Source: Hoplostethus atlanticus (Eukaryota > Chordata > Actinopteri > Trachichthyiformes > Trachichthyidae). Taken from it: DNA of 64,000 nucleotides. Both the position numbers and the translations under genes were made by a program. The notes under the pieces are model-generated. The model worked only from the letters and a program-made list of their open reading frames with translations, made no database searches and had not been told where the DNA came from. The stretch lies in the NCBI GenBank assembly GCA_034670405.1, contig JAXDDX010000002.1, forward strand, positions 9,878,501 through 9,942,500. Direction: 5' to 3'. Positions 11,972 through 25,131 of the stretch are shown here, in pieces (position 1 is the first letter of the stretch; each line of letters begins with the position of its first letter).

Positions 11972-14045
11972 GCTATACACACAAAACACTCATATACATA
12001 CACGGTTCACCATGAGTTTAGGAGCCCTGGGAGGCTGTTCATCCGGTGATAAGCCGTGTCACAGTAAATCCAGGCGTTAGTCAGATCCCATTCCAAAGCC
12101 AGCAGACTGTGCAAAGCTGCAGCAGAAATCTGTGTTTTCGATTGCACAATCTCAACATCGGCTGTCAGACTGCCTCGCCATTTCATTCTGTTGGTCTTTT
12201 TACCCTCTGGAAGTTAGTGTCTTCCTACCTTCTCTCTCTTGCTTGCTTTCTTTCTTTGAGTCTCTGTTTCTCTCACCACCTCCCTCTCAGTTCAGGTCTA
12301 TTCAGTTCCATTCACTGGTTCTGTCTAGACTAAGATTAATATATTTGCATCGTCAGACCACAGCCCAGCTGTACGCTAGCCAGTGTTTGCTCGTTCTTTC
12401 TTTCTTTCTTTCCCTCCCAATTCTGAGGGCCAGCACTACTCACTCTGTCACACTGACTTAGAAAAACACCAAACCCAGACATTTACTTTGGCTTCCTCAC
12501 AGAAGCAGAAGAGTTCTGCTTTTTTCAGCCCTCAAAGTGACTGTAACTGCACAGGTTTTACATTTGCCCGCCGGCGAGGCCATTTAGGGAAACTATCAAT
12601 CTAGTATTCTGAGAGGGAAGCTTCTCATTACACAGCCCTGTGTTTTGTTTCTCAACCGACAATTCAACCTGCATACTTTCCCTTTCTCCCTGGAGAGGAC
12701 AGGATGTATGCAAGCAGATGATGATATGTAGTTTCAGTTTTCCGTGGTTTGAGGTTCGAAGTCTTTTTGAAACGACGACTCTCCTCTTTCCTTTGCGGTG
12801 TGTGAATGGTGGAGTGGGTGCTTGACTCAGAAGTGTGTGGGTAGGAGATAATGATGGAGGTGGTGTGGGTCACCCCTCTCCCCCCCACATTAGGAGAACA
12901 TTGCTTCTTCTCTCTCCCCTTTCATTACCTATTCAAAAGCTTGGCAGACGCTACAGAAAGGCTTTTCATTTGAGTTAACTGTTTGTTCTTCCATGTGTGT
13001 CCATGAAAGGGAGATCAAAATGGGCTCCTTCGACCTTCCTCTAGTTCTTCTGCTGGTCTTTCTGTTGTCTGTCCTCCCTCATGCTCTGGAACCTTGCTGT
13101 GTTGCCCTCTCTGTTATTCTCTGTTCATCTCTGACCTTTCTCTCCTCTCTCATTCTCTGTCATGGACTTTCTTTCTCTCTCTGTCTTGCTCGTGGTATTT
13201 TTTCTCTTTCTCTCTTTCCGTCTCTGTCTCTCTATCTTCCTCACTCCCCCCTGTCTTACCTGACATAGTTCTGAGACAAAGCTGTGGATCGATGTTGACA
13301 TGACAGTGGTAGGGTGTACTGCATTGTCAGGCAGCTACCCAGGCTGCCCTTGGCGGTCCTGACAGTGTTGTCATGGATGAATGAACACACTGTTTTGACA
13401 CAGAGGGTGACAGTGTCCAATAACACAACTCTGCTTTATATTGTACAAGCACTAGAAGTTGCAAAGACCTTGCAAAACTTTTAAGAACACCAAAAACTTT
13501 TGAACTTTTTGTAGTTCAGCACATTAATTTGTCTGTAATGTCACATTTCTGACAGGTTTGTATTTTCATTATTGATATGGTGCAGTGGAAACATTAGACC
13601 CTTGTTTCTTAATATGATTTTGGACCTAAAAATGGTTCTCAGCCCTACTTCTGGCAAGAGTGATGATATCATTTTTATGTCTAAGCACTAGAGCAACTGG
13701 GACAGTGAATTTCTCTTTTGGGACCCAGACTGAAAAGGTTTAATAAACCAGTCCTTAGAATAATAGTGTCCAATTGATTGTTTTTCATTTACATTTGATT
13801 GCTATTCAATTAAGTATCCATGAGTTTAAGTGAGATGCTTAAACAGTTCATTGTCATTACCATTAATCTTGTTGTACACGCTTGACTCTGACCCTAACAG
13901 AGGGTTATGTACTCAAAGAGAAGATGCCGGCTCATCCTCGGGGAGCAGAAAGGAAGATGTGGTGTTTGTAATGACATGTCACTCCGCCGGTCGGTCTGTA
14001 AAAGACATTACTCGTATGATGCATTGCATATAAAAACTAAACTAC

Positions 14046-14046
<1 letters not shown>

Positions 14047-14084
<38 letters not shown>
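14047..14084. repeat. (GT)n microsatellite
   Basis: Pure GT run of 38 bp. Confidence 0.97.
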
Positions 14085-14085
<1 letters not shown>

Positions 14086-17000
14086 TCACAGTGTTTGTAT
14101 ATGAGTGTCCTTTGTGAAAATTGTTGTATTTTACAGTCCAAATCCTCATATCAAATGAAAAATAAATAAAAGCCCTCAAGCAGTATTTTCGCTAAGCAAT
14201 ATTAGCCAAAACAGGCTGGAACTATATTAAACATGAGCTTATCAAGCCTTCTGCCAAGACGTGTAGGGCACTATTGATGCTTTGCTGATTTCAGTAGCAT
14301 AACTCTTTCAAGGGTAGATGGCTGGAGGCTACTTAAGTGTGACCTGGCAGAGGCTGATGTGCAGTACTTAGAGAGAAGATGCTCCTGCAGCTCCTCAGGG
14401 AGCTATAAAGAAAGGACATGCTGTTCGCGACGGCATCTGTTCTACCTTTCTGTCTGTAAATGCTATCACTGCTGCAATATAGTGACGCAAGTGTTTTCAA
14501 AGATGTGGTGGTGGGATTGAGCTATTAATTATTTTGCCTTCATAATTCAATGTTATACTTTATTGGTGCTGTATACATTATAGGCTGAATGAGCTCGTGG
14601 TTCAGAGCCTACATACTGTGTCAAATACGCCTTCACTATAGTCTGGGTCTGTCTTTCTATCCTTCTATAAAAGAAACTAGCCAAGGATATATTCTGATTC
14701 AATAGAACCTATTTAATAGAAATTTCTACAGTCTGTGTCAATAGTCATTTGAAAGAGTTTGATGTGTATATATAGCTGTATGTACATGGGGGGAGGGGGA
14801 GAGAGAGAGAGAGAGAGACCATTTTGTTTGCGGTTTCAGCCATTTGAAGTCAAAGATCATCCTTTGCGTGCTGACCAAGCGTGCGCTCTGTAATACACAC
14901 CCTTTCACCAAATATGACGTTAACGAACAGGGAGGTCTTCACCGTTACAGCTGACCCCTGGCGAATAAAGCAAAAAGCTGATTTTGTTATCGGGCAGTTT
15001 TCATAACACTAGAGAACTGGAGAGTCAATTAAAAAGGATTGTCATGCCCCCAATCAGCTCAAAGCCTCCTCATGCTTTAATGATCATGAAGTGTCTTCAA
15101 CACTCCTACACTGTACAGTGAGTCAGACAGACGCACATGCATGGTATACTACACGTTGGTTTAAAGGACCAGTGCAACGAGGATCATATTTCCCAATCCC
15201 TTGCTATCGTTTAACAAAGGGCACGTTAATTTAAAGTTATAACTGTCAGCGTTGTGGAAATTTGATGAATGGCCTTTGAGAAACTGTCCCTCTGGTGGTC
15301 AACAGCATCAGTTTTAGATATCCAATAGACTCCCAGTGAAAGCACTTAACCCAGACTTCCATGAATGCCCCGAAGTCTGTCAGGCAGGGGTCAGTGTGAA
15401 AGAGAGAGAGGAGAAAGGCAGCTGAGAGTTTACTTTGGTGGCTGGCGAGAGAAACGTAGCCTGATGTAAAATGACAATAATGTAGTTTGACTTTGTTTCT
15501 TATCTTCAACATGCCGATCATTCTTTTCATTATACTCTTAAAATGAAGTGGAAAAGATGGGCAAAAGTGTGCTGGTCTGGGTATGTGAGTAAGACAGGCA
15601 TGGCATGGAGTTTGACATGCATTTAAAATATTTGATTGGATTTTGATATGATTTTTGGAGTAGGCACTTAAAAAAAACGTGAATGAATGAACGTTAGATG
15701 CTTCTGCTTAAGACATGAAGCAGAAGGGGTTGTGCAAAAATGGTGCTCTGCAGGTGTTGTTAGGTCAAAGTGCTGAAACACTTAAATGCTCTTTAGCTGT
15801 CCCTCTGTTGTGTTTTCTGTTACACACCCTCCCATGACTATGTCGACTTGATCCCTGCTCTTGTACTTTTTTTTTTCCCCTCCCCCCTCTCATCCTTTAT
15901 GTCTTCCTTGTCCCTGTCTCCTTGCCTCTGTATCTCTCTCTCTCTCTCCTCTCTCTCTCTCCCTCTGCCCCTCCTCTCTCCACCTTCTGTTACTGCCATT
16001 AGTCTGCTCTTAAGCATGCTGTGATGTTAAAGTGCTTAGCGAACTGGAGAGTTCGGCAGGAAAGGGAAAATACATCATTGTCCAGAGAGATAGAGAAGAA
16101 CTTCAACGGTGACCTGTAACCACGACACTGTTAGCTAATGTAGCGACCTGTCAATCATTTCAACACCGGTTCTCCTCAACACGGTGAACCCCAGACTTCT
16201 TTCAAAAGGCAAAAAGGCATTGAAAAAGAAATTACATTCTCACCAAGAAGCAGTTATTGTTTTAAAAGTTTACTATTACTTGGTCCTGGAATCTGCCAAG
16301 GAATAAAAAGGGTAAACTAACCTGTCTCACGACGGTCTGAACCCATCATGTAGTTGGATGAATGAATGAATACATGTCAAAATGTTCATGCCATATACTT
16401 TTTACAGTTTTGTATTTTTATTTAGGTTTCAATTCACTTTTTGTTTTGTTGTTGTTGTATTCCATGCCTGCTCAAATGAGTGGAACCACATTTCAACCAG
16501 CTGTAGTGAAATCTGCAGACCTGTCAATAGTCAAAATACCTCCAGAACTAAAACCACCAGGTGACATTTGTGGTCTACAAACAAGAATAGAGAAACAAAA
16601 GAATAGAATAGAAAAAGAAAAGCTTGAGTATTTTGCTTTTACTTGAACTGCCTCTTTCATCCTTAGAAATAGTTTCTCTTTGAACTGTTCCCCAGTGGTA
16701 TTTGAGGTGTTGATTCAAGGCTGATTCAATCTGTTACTAGGTCAGCGCCTGTTTGGGGAAGTTCTCCCCCGATGTGTCTGAGCCGTTGAGTGGATTTGGA
16801 TGTTTTTCTTGCCTCTTTCACTAATGGTCTGAGCCCAGGGTCTCATATTAACTCTCTGTCCCCTAACCCCACACTGTCATTTCCACATTTTTTTCCTCTC
16901 TTCATCCACCACTGTCAGTATCACAGTTTCCTTGCATTTCCCCCTTGAGCTCTAAATCTGATTGATTTTTCTCCTAATTTGTCTGTTCATTTGTTGTTTT

Positions 17001-18387
17001 CATTAGTTTCTTCCTTCCTTCCACACATTCCTTCTTTCGTCTCCTCAGTTTCACAGCCTCTGTCTCCTCATAACAAAAATAAAACATAAAATACATAAAT
17101 AACACAAACATCTCTGAGGGAATGGCTTGATTCCTGAGTTCTTCCGTTTCAGGTCCCAACCCACCTGCCTAACCTCCCCTGCTTGCCACACACATCTTCT
17201 CTTCCCCAAAGCTCTCCGTCTACCTGCTTGCCTTTCCTGCAGCTTCTCATGTGCAGTAACAAGCCTCAGGCATCATATTAGCTGTACATTCACTAATCTG
17301 TAATGGAATACATTGTACCAGTCCTTTCTCCCGACCCCTACCCCTAACGCCCATCTGCTAAGGTTGAGAAATAATAAATTATATGTATAATGATAATTTA
17401 ATTTAATTGTAACTCAACTGTAATTCATCTGAAAATACCGAAATACAATAATCTGATTATAGATACTTCTTGGATTATTTAAAAAACTAACTAAGGACTG
17501 GAGTGAAGATGTCAGTCAAACTTCACATTGTATACATTTTGAAGGCAAAAGAGATTCAAAAGTAGTTCAGGCTCAACAGGTTATTGAACATAAACTACTG
17601 ACTACCCACAGTCATTGGTTGCAGTGGAATAGATTTTGGCTAACCTTTTAAACTGTCTCTCCATATTTTCAGTAGTCATACTCTCCCTGTACTTCAAACT
17701 TACTGTGGTGGTGTCTACAACTTTTTCAGACCTTCAGTGAAGTTTTTATTTCCTGGAGTAAATTTATTGCTAAGCATTTCTTATCAAAATCCTGCTTACT
17801 GGCTGAATTGTATTTTTCACCTGGCAATGTTACTTTATTGAAGTTTCTATCAGGAAAGTAGGCAGTATTGGGGCTTCTGTGAATTCAATGTCTCAACTCT
17901 CTGTAAATAGATGGCTCTGCTCCTTGCTTCCCAGTTTGCATTGCCATGCCTGAAGCCTGCCTGCCTTGCTATCTATCTCATATGCTCTCTTTCATAGCTT
18001 TCATAGTTTTCAAATTCCCATTTCCAAGCCCCAAGCCTTCTCCTGTGCCCCCTTACTTTCTACATGTCTTTTTTCCCATCCATCTATTCACAAACCACCT
18101 GCACCAGGTCTCAAAAGTGCAGCCCATCTATCAATCCTCCACAGTAGCGGTCCATCTTTGTAATCCTTGGTTCTTTGATGCTGGAGAGGAGGGTTGGAAA
18201 AGCTAGCAGTAACTGTAGTTACTGATGGAAACGATCCAGGGAAATGGAAGGGTGTTTCATGGTTTATTGCTGTCTGGTTAAAACCTCATATGTCCAAATA
18301 TAGAAAAGACATCACATTCATGTTCACTGAAACTATACAATGGGCTGGGTCGTGGTTTCATGGTGATTATATGAACTTTCTATCTAT

Positions 18388-18445
18388 GATGGTGGTGATG
18401 ATGATGATGATGGTGGTGATGATGATGAAGATGATGATAATAAGA
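18388..18445. repeat. (GAT)n / (GGT)n trinucleotide repeat
   Basis: Imperfect gat, ggt and aag triplets of a decayed ATG-type trinucleotide repeat. Its Met-rich translation is not a protein. Confidence 0.9.
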
Positions 18446-18527
18446 ATAATGATAGCAACAATGATGATACAAAATGGCAAAATCAAAGTTAGGAGTTTTA
18501 AAATTCACTATTTCCACCACTCACAAA

Positions 18528-18530
<3 letters not shown>

Positions 18531-18564
<34 letters not shown>
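18531..18564. repeat. (AC)n microsatellite
   Basis: Pure AC run of 34 bp. It lies at the start of the pyrimidine-rich array at 18570-19260. Confidence 0.97.
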
Positions 18565-18567
<3 letters not shown>

Positions 18568-18569
18568 TC

Positions 18570-19046
18570 TTGGCCGACTGTTGACACGAGGGGTGTGCGG
18601 TAAAATATTACCCTTGCCACTTTCCACTTCCCCCTTTCTCTCTCTAATTTTCCCTCTCTCTCCTCCCGGCATTCCCCACTTGACTTTTACTTCTTCTTCT
18701 CTTGTCTTCCCCAAGTGTTGAGCCAAATGGATCACCTCCCCCATCTCCCCCATCTATTCCCTCCACTCCCTTTTCTCCCTGTTCAGCACCTCTCCCTCTT
18801 CCTGCTCTTCCACCATCCTTATTTCCCTAATTGTTGACACAGTATGGAGATTTTCAAGTGGATCCACCTCCGTCTCCCCCAAGCCAGCCTCCCCCCATCT
18901 GCCTCACTCCTACCTTACCTTTTCATTTATCCTTTTTGTTCTGTTGCATTCTCTCTCCCTCCCCCCCATTTTCTCTCCCCTTGCGTTGACATTGTGGGGG
19001 TAAATTTAATGGATCACCCGCAGATACCCCCCCCCCCCTCCCTAAC

Positions 19047-19110
<64 letters not shown>

Positions 19111-19260
19111 TCTCTCTCTTCTTTACTGTTGCTGTGGAAATGCCTTTTCTTTATCTCACCCTCTCTTGAGATTGTTCCCCATCCATCTCTCTCTCTCTGT
19201 CTCTCTCCTCTCTTGAATGTTGACATGGGAGGGTGAGTCTAATAGATCACTGTGAAGCAT
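18570..19260. repeat. decayed pyrimidine-rich tandem array with 'gttgaca...ggatcac' punctuation
   Basis: The motif gttgaca (or gttgagc) recurs at about 18580, 18717, 18833, 18985 and 19219. In the last four copies it is followed 14-25 bp later by a form of (t)ggatcac. Between copies the DNA is almost pure C/T. Spacing is 137, 116, 152 and 234 bp, the last inflated by a (CT)n expansion at about 19045-19120. I read this as an old tandem repeat with a unit of about 120-150 bp. No coding function is likely. Confidence 0.55.
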
Positions 19261-19292
19261 CTGCACCTGTGTTAAATCTCAAAGGTAGCGCC

Positions 19293-19294
<2 letters not shown>

Positions 19295-19358
<64 letters not shown>

Positions 19359-19365
19359 GTGTGTG
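19295..19365. repeat. (GT)n microsatellite, about 70 bp
   Basis: GT run with a single GC interruption near 19354. Confidence 0.98.
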
Positions 19366-19768
19366 CCCTAGAGACACCCCATGCAGGCTCTCTGTTCAGC
19401 ACATCTGTGACCTCCTTTAGTGCTGAACAACTTGTTTCTCCTCTCCTCTTCTCTCCTCTCCAGCATTCATAACCTCACCTCAAAAAAAAACCCTTTTAAC
19501 TTTGTTGGTTTATCTTAGTGATTGAAATTGCTACAACTTTTTGCTGTTCTTAAAAAGGTGTGATGCTGAAACTTGCAAAACAAAAAAGCTGTTATGCCGT
19601 AATGCAAAGACATGACATTTAAGAATCACATTCACAAGCAAAAGTTACAGCAGAGTAAAATATGACTCATGTATCAGGAGTACATGCCATGCATCATTCA
19701 GTGTGAAGTGTCAGAAGTGTGCAGTGGAGTCCTGGGTTATAAATAGTTTCCTCTAGGCCCGTCCCGGT

Positions 19769-20330
19769 CCAGCAGGGTGTCCTCCTGTGTCCCAGTTCTG
19801 TCTGCGGGACACCTTGGAGAGCCCTCAGCTATTCCTCACACGTTGCTGCACATCGGGGATTATTTTTCCTTACACCTCGGTTTCCCCCTCAGTGCCCTAC
19901 TACATTTTAATTCCTCGCGGTACGACTTCCTACGAGAAAGTATACCAAGTCCTAGTTCTCCATATGTAAGAGACCTTGGAGATTTCTCCGCTCTCAGCCC
20001 ACACAGAGGATTCACTTTCTGTCTTTTTCTTATCTTATATGCCGCTACGCTAGCTGCACAGTGTTTAGTAGAATATATATAATATGATAGGTTTACATTT
20101 TTCCTATGAAGGTAAATAACATAAAATATGAATGTATACCAATTCCCAGTTCTGGCTTTGCAAGAGTTGAGTTTTCTCTACTCATGTTTGTATAGGGGGT
20201 ACACTTTTCCCTGAGCAGATTTCTCCTCTGTAATCGACTATATCCAACTTCCAAACGGGATAACATCTTGCAGATAAGAAAGCACACCTAGTCCCAGTTC
20301 TGTCTATGACTTTGGAGATTGCGGAAGGGC
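19769..20330. repeat. possible diverged tandem repeat ('cccagttctg' motif)
   Basis: The motif c(c/t)agttct occurs at about 19790, 19950, 20145 and 20295. In three of the four copies a form of 'cttggaga' follows within about 25 bp, and a C/T-rich patch follows later. Divergence is high, so this is a tentative reading. Confidence 0.3.
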
Positions 20331-22676
20331 TTCACTCCTTTTTCCACTTTTTGCTTTCTTTCTCACACCATACCTGAATGTCTTGCCAAAACGAATTAAA
20401 CAGCTCATAGGATCATAGGATATAATGCAATGTTTAGGGTAGCCCCATCTGGACAGCCTCTCTTTAGAGGGTTTTCCATGAGTGTGTGTGTGTATCTCCT
20501 CCTCCTGTATTCAAAATCTCTTCTTAATTGATTTATGGAAAAACAAATGAAACAAACAAAAGTCAAAAAATGAATGAGAAAACTATGAGCACTAACCGCC
20601 ATTTATCAAAGGTGTCTTTTCGAACATCAGTGTAGGATGATTGTGGATGATGACCCAGTTATGTCAGCGTGGTTAATTGGGTCTTTATGTCACTCGCCTG
20701 GATCTAGTTAATTAAGCTGTCAGAGCCTCTGAGATCCCAAGCTGGTTTATGCACACACACACACACACAGGCACACACACACACACACAAATGCATGCAT
20801 ATACAGACACCCACGCACACCTATGCACCGACGCCTCTGCCATATACACACACACACACAGTGACCTTACGTTAACCTGCACAATCTGTCCAGACTGCCC
20901 AATCTTGGCATGTATTGCATTGTAGTGAGGTTTGCGGTGAGAGTAAATTCCCCACAGCAGCAATGGCCAGCAGGATTGTCCTAATCACCTCCCCAGTGTG
21001 GTAAGGGTGGAGACAGAAACACCAGGACATATGGCCAATTAAGACAGGAATGTGAAACGGCACAGATATTGATGATGGAAAATCTTCACTTCACACAATC
21101 AATGTGATGCAGTGGCAAGGTTATCGCTAACGGCTGCTGACGACTGCATGAAGGATTGACATGATAGCCCTGGAGACTCATCCCTTTCCTGGTGCTATAT
21201 CTGACTTTCTCTCTGGTTTTCTCTTTGTTTAGGTGTCACTATGTCTGTCGGTCCGCCTACCTCTCTGCCTGTCCTCCTGTCTGTCTATCTCCCTGTCTTC
21301 TGTCTGTTTATCTGTTTGTCTGTCTCTGCTTGTCACTTTGCCTGTCTTCTGTCTGTCTGTCTGTCTTGTCTTGTCTGTCTTTGTCACTTCTCTGTGCCTC
21401 ACTGTTTTTTTCTGTATGTCACTGAGATCCCACGTGTCTGTATGTGTGTGTGCAGCCTCTCATCAGTATTATGTGCTCTCACTAAGTATATTTATTTGAA
21501 AACAAGCTGCACTTATTTAATAGCAACACAAATGGAAACCATTTGGAACGCATCTCTTTAATAAAATATTAATCTGAGATGTTCTTGCTCATTTCTTATA
21601 GATGATTTCACGTCCGAGACTCTTTTGTTGACATTAGTTATACAGTAGTTAATTTAATACTGAGGAATAGGCTGCACATGGATACTGATGTGCTAGAAAT
21701 ATAGGTCTATGTTTGGTCTGAATGGCGTCACATCAAGGTAACAAGTGCAACGTTGGGTATGTGAAGTACTATACAAAAAGTACTATACAACGGCAACGTG
21801 TTGATTCATAATCACCATGTTACTCACCAGCACACCAGGATGTAGAGGTAGACAGAGACGTGTGCATTGGTGCACAGTGAGAAGAAGGTGGATTGCAGAA
21901 CCAATGCATTGACTTCAATGATTTATGATGGTGGTGAGGTTGAGCAAACAAGTTTTGTTGTCCTTGCACTTTCCAAATATCAAGCTAAAAGAGGGCAAGG
22001 GGACACAGAGGTTGAGCTGAATAAGGTATTTTCTTATTATCGTTATTTTAACTTCATAATATCACATTTCTTCACACAGTCCCATCTTTTGGTTAGATGT
22101 ATTGATATGAAAATGTTTGATCAAATTGTAGACCATTAGGTTTGAAAGAACTTCCAGTTACCTCACTGCACAGCCAATGCCTGCTTGGCTTGGAGAGTTG
22201 GAGTATGTGTGTGTGTTTGAGAAATGGGTATGCATGTGTGTGTGTGTGTGTGTGTGTTTATTTGTGTTTAGTTTTCATTGGGCTTAAAGAGTAATTGAAG
22301 TGAACTGAAGTTGTCTTTGTCATTTCCTTTGGGACACCTAGATGCTGATTTCATTTGGAGTGCTGCATTTAAGACGTCAAGGAAAGGAATTTGAGGCAAA
22401 CAAGCGATGTTTTTTTTTTTTTTTTGATGGTTACTATCATGTAATTGTCTGAAACAACAAAGTCCTTTTGTTCATCTCATCACGATGGGCTAATTGTTTT
22501 GTCTAATATGGACACACACACACACACACACTTCACCATATTCATGTGCGCTGTTGGATTAAATTTCTATTAGTTTTCCTCGATTGAGTTTGAAGATTGT
22601 TGATTAGCCGGTAATGGCCTTTGTTACTGCACTAATGAATAGCTTGATTACTATTCTACTTAGCTACACAATGGGC

Positions 22677-22677
<1 letters not shown>

Positions 22678-22716
<39 letters not shown>
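22678..22716. repeat. (GT)n microsatellite
   Basis: Pure GT run of 39 bp. A 31 bp CA run starts 40 bp downstream, so the two could pair in RNA. Confidence 0.97.
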
Positions 22717-22718
<2 letters not shown>

Positions 22719-22755
22719 TGCGAGAGAGTTTATCAGATAATATTGCAAACAGATG

Positions 22756-22756
<1 letters not shown>

Positions 22757-22789
<33 letters not shown>

Positions 22790-22805
22790 ACACACACACA
22801 CACAC
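22757..22805. repeat. (CA)n microsatellite
   Basis: CA run 22757-22787, then a GTA interruption and more CA. Confidence 0.97.
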
Positions 22806-23631
22806 CGCTAGTCGTAGCGTGTGTCATAGTGTGTGTCATAGTGTGTCAGGAGAGCTGATGGCAGCAGAAGAGGACGATAAAGACAGTCTACTCTGCCAGA
22901 ACTCATCTCTCTTTGTCTACCTCTCTAATTATCTCGCTCCCTCTATTTATCTGTCTGTTTCTGTGGCTCTCAACATGTTTTCTCCCACCTGCTCTCTGTT
23001 TCTCCCACCCTCTGTCACTTCTTTTTCTTAATCTCTCCCCCACCCCACCTCTCATCCTCTCTCTTTCTCTTTGTTCCTCTTTCCTACTTTCCTCAACCCT
23101 CTCCTTTCTTTTCTTCTTCTTTTTTCTCCTCTCTCAGTTTATTTTCTGCTGACTGGACCTACTGGGCTCTGGAGAGCTGGGCTAGCATGTGGCATTGTGT
23201 GTGCATGTGTGTGCATGTGTGTGCATGTGTGTGTGTGTGTGTGTGTGTTTGTGAACATACGTGCATGTTTGAGTGTGTTTGCTAATGGAAACAAGCATGC
23301 CAATTATGGTGATGGGTCTCTAGATGCCAGTCAGGCCAATAATAATGACTATGGCACATCTGGCAGAGGTGTATACGTGTGTGTGTGTGTGTGTGTGTGA
23401 TGGAGGGGGTGTTGGGGCCTGGAAGAGGACAGAGGGTGAGGATTTTCTTGCCTCTCTCTCTCTGTCTCTCTCTCTGCCTCCCCCTCTCTGTCTCTGTTAT
23501 TGTCTCTCTGGATCGTGCCTTCTGCGTCTCCACCCTCTGCTGTCCCCTGATAAGTAACACCTCGCTGTCAACGTGGCGTGAAATGAACTGACAAAGCTTG
23601 CCGGGAGGAGGGGGCGGGATTAGGACAGGGA

Positions 23632-23680
23632 CACACACACACACACAACACACTGACACGCACACGCGCGCGCACACACG
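23632..23680. repeat. alternating purine-pyrimidine tract with CGCGCGCG core
   Basis: CA repeats pass into acgcgcgcgc and back into CA. Unbroken purine-pyrimidine alternation with a CG core is the classical Z-DNA-prone pattern. Confidence 0.8.
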
Positions 23681-24923
23681 CTCAATCCCCGCCCACACAT
23701 AGGTAGTGTAATCACTAAGAGAGCTCTTTAACCCACTCTTCTGTGGTCTTATAGGGATGCAGATAATATAGCTAATCATGGGGATAATGTTCAGTGATGA
23801 ACATATTAACACTGCGATGATTCACAGGCACACACAAACGCACACACACACACACACACAACAAAGCTTGATATCCCTGCTCATCTTTGAGTGCGAAGAC
23901 CGGTCTATCCTGCTTTTCTAACATCAGTCTGTGTACTGGTGTTGTCTGTGTGTATTTGCGGCTGCGTACTGTGAAAGATTAATGCTGCGATTCAGACACA
24001 ATATCTCAGCGCTGTTATCAACTCCCAAATGAGACGCTTTGTGCTTTGTAGTGACTCTACAAAGCATGTCATATTTTTGCATTTGTCATAGATATTCTTG
24101 ATATGCTTTGTTATCTCACTTCTTGTTCTGTGGTCTATCATTCGTTTTGCTCTTGCAAGATTTATACTGCGCTTTTCTTTGTCACACACTATGACTATGA
24201 TGTTCTGGCTCTCAGTAGCAGATACGCAGCAACGCTTTGCATTGCGAAACATTTTGTGCTGCTCTCCAGTACAACAAAAGAGAAAATATATCCCTATGTC
24301 TTGGCCTACTTTTATCTTGCACAGCGTGCGACCAAGCCTTTGTTCCACTGCCAAAGAAAGATGCATATCTCAATAGATTATGCACCACGTTACACTTTTC
24401 TGCTGCCTTGATATGGCACAGTGTGAGACGGGATGTTTGTCCCTAAAACAAATAAAATAAAATATATCAAAGTATTCACATATCTGAATTAATCCCTTTG
24501 TGTTGCAACTCTACAATATCAACAACTGAGAAAACAGCATGTTTTGATATATCTCTGCACACTATGTGATCCTCCATGAGCAGAAAAATACAAAATTGTA
24601 TATATCTGAATCAATAAAGTTATTACTCAGAATTGAACGCAAATATCTATCTGCTTTTACTTAGCACTCATCTGACTATATACCTAGAGGCAGATGAGTG
24701 TGTGGGTCAATGGATCAAGCAAATTCATAGAAGAAGACTGTTTCTAATTGATCACATGAAGCCTGTATCCCTTTGAAGAGAAACCCAACTGGTTTCTTTG
24801 TGGATGGGGAAAGAAAACTGGACTCATCATGAACCTTTTTGAAATCCTGTCACAGCTAAAGTAGAAGGCAAGGGTACTGTTTGTGTTTGTGTATGTGCAG
24901 GTGTGTGTCAAGGGGTGCAGATT

Positions 24924-24949
24924 TGTGTGTGTGTGTGTGTGTGTGTGTG
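24924..24949. repeat. (TG)n microsatellite
   Basis: Pure TG run. Confidence 0.95.
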
Positions 24950-25058
24950 CATGTATGAGTGTATGTGTGATCACACCCTGCCAGCGTTGAAAATATCTCT
25001 ACACAGGCATGTATAATGCCATTATTTCAAACCTCTGGCAATCAACCAGAGGGGGTGG

Positions 25059-25068
25059 GTGTGTGTGT

Positions 25069-25129
<61 letters not shown>
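25059..25129. repeat. (GT)n microsatellite, about 70 bp
   Basis: Long GT run with one GG interruption near its start. Confidence 0.97.

Positions 25130-25131
<2 letters not shown>

Noticed and set aside
13322..13366. Short imperfect hairpin (tgtcagg...cctgaca)
   Set aside because: The stem is short and interrupted; nothing supports a small RNA.
18360..18470. Met-rich peptide
   Set aside because: It is the translation of an ATG/GAT trinucleotide repeat.
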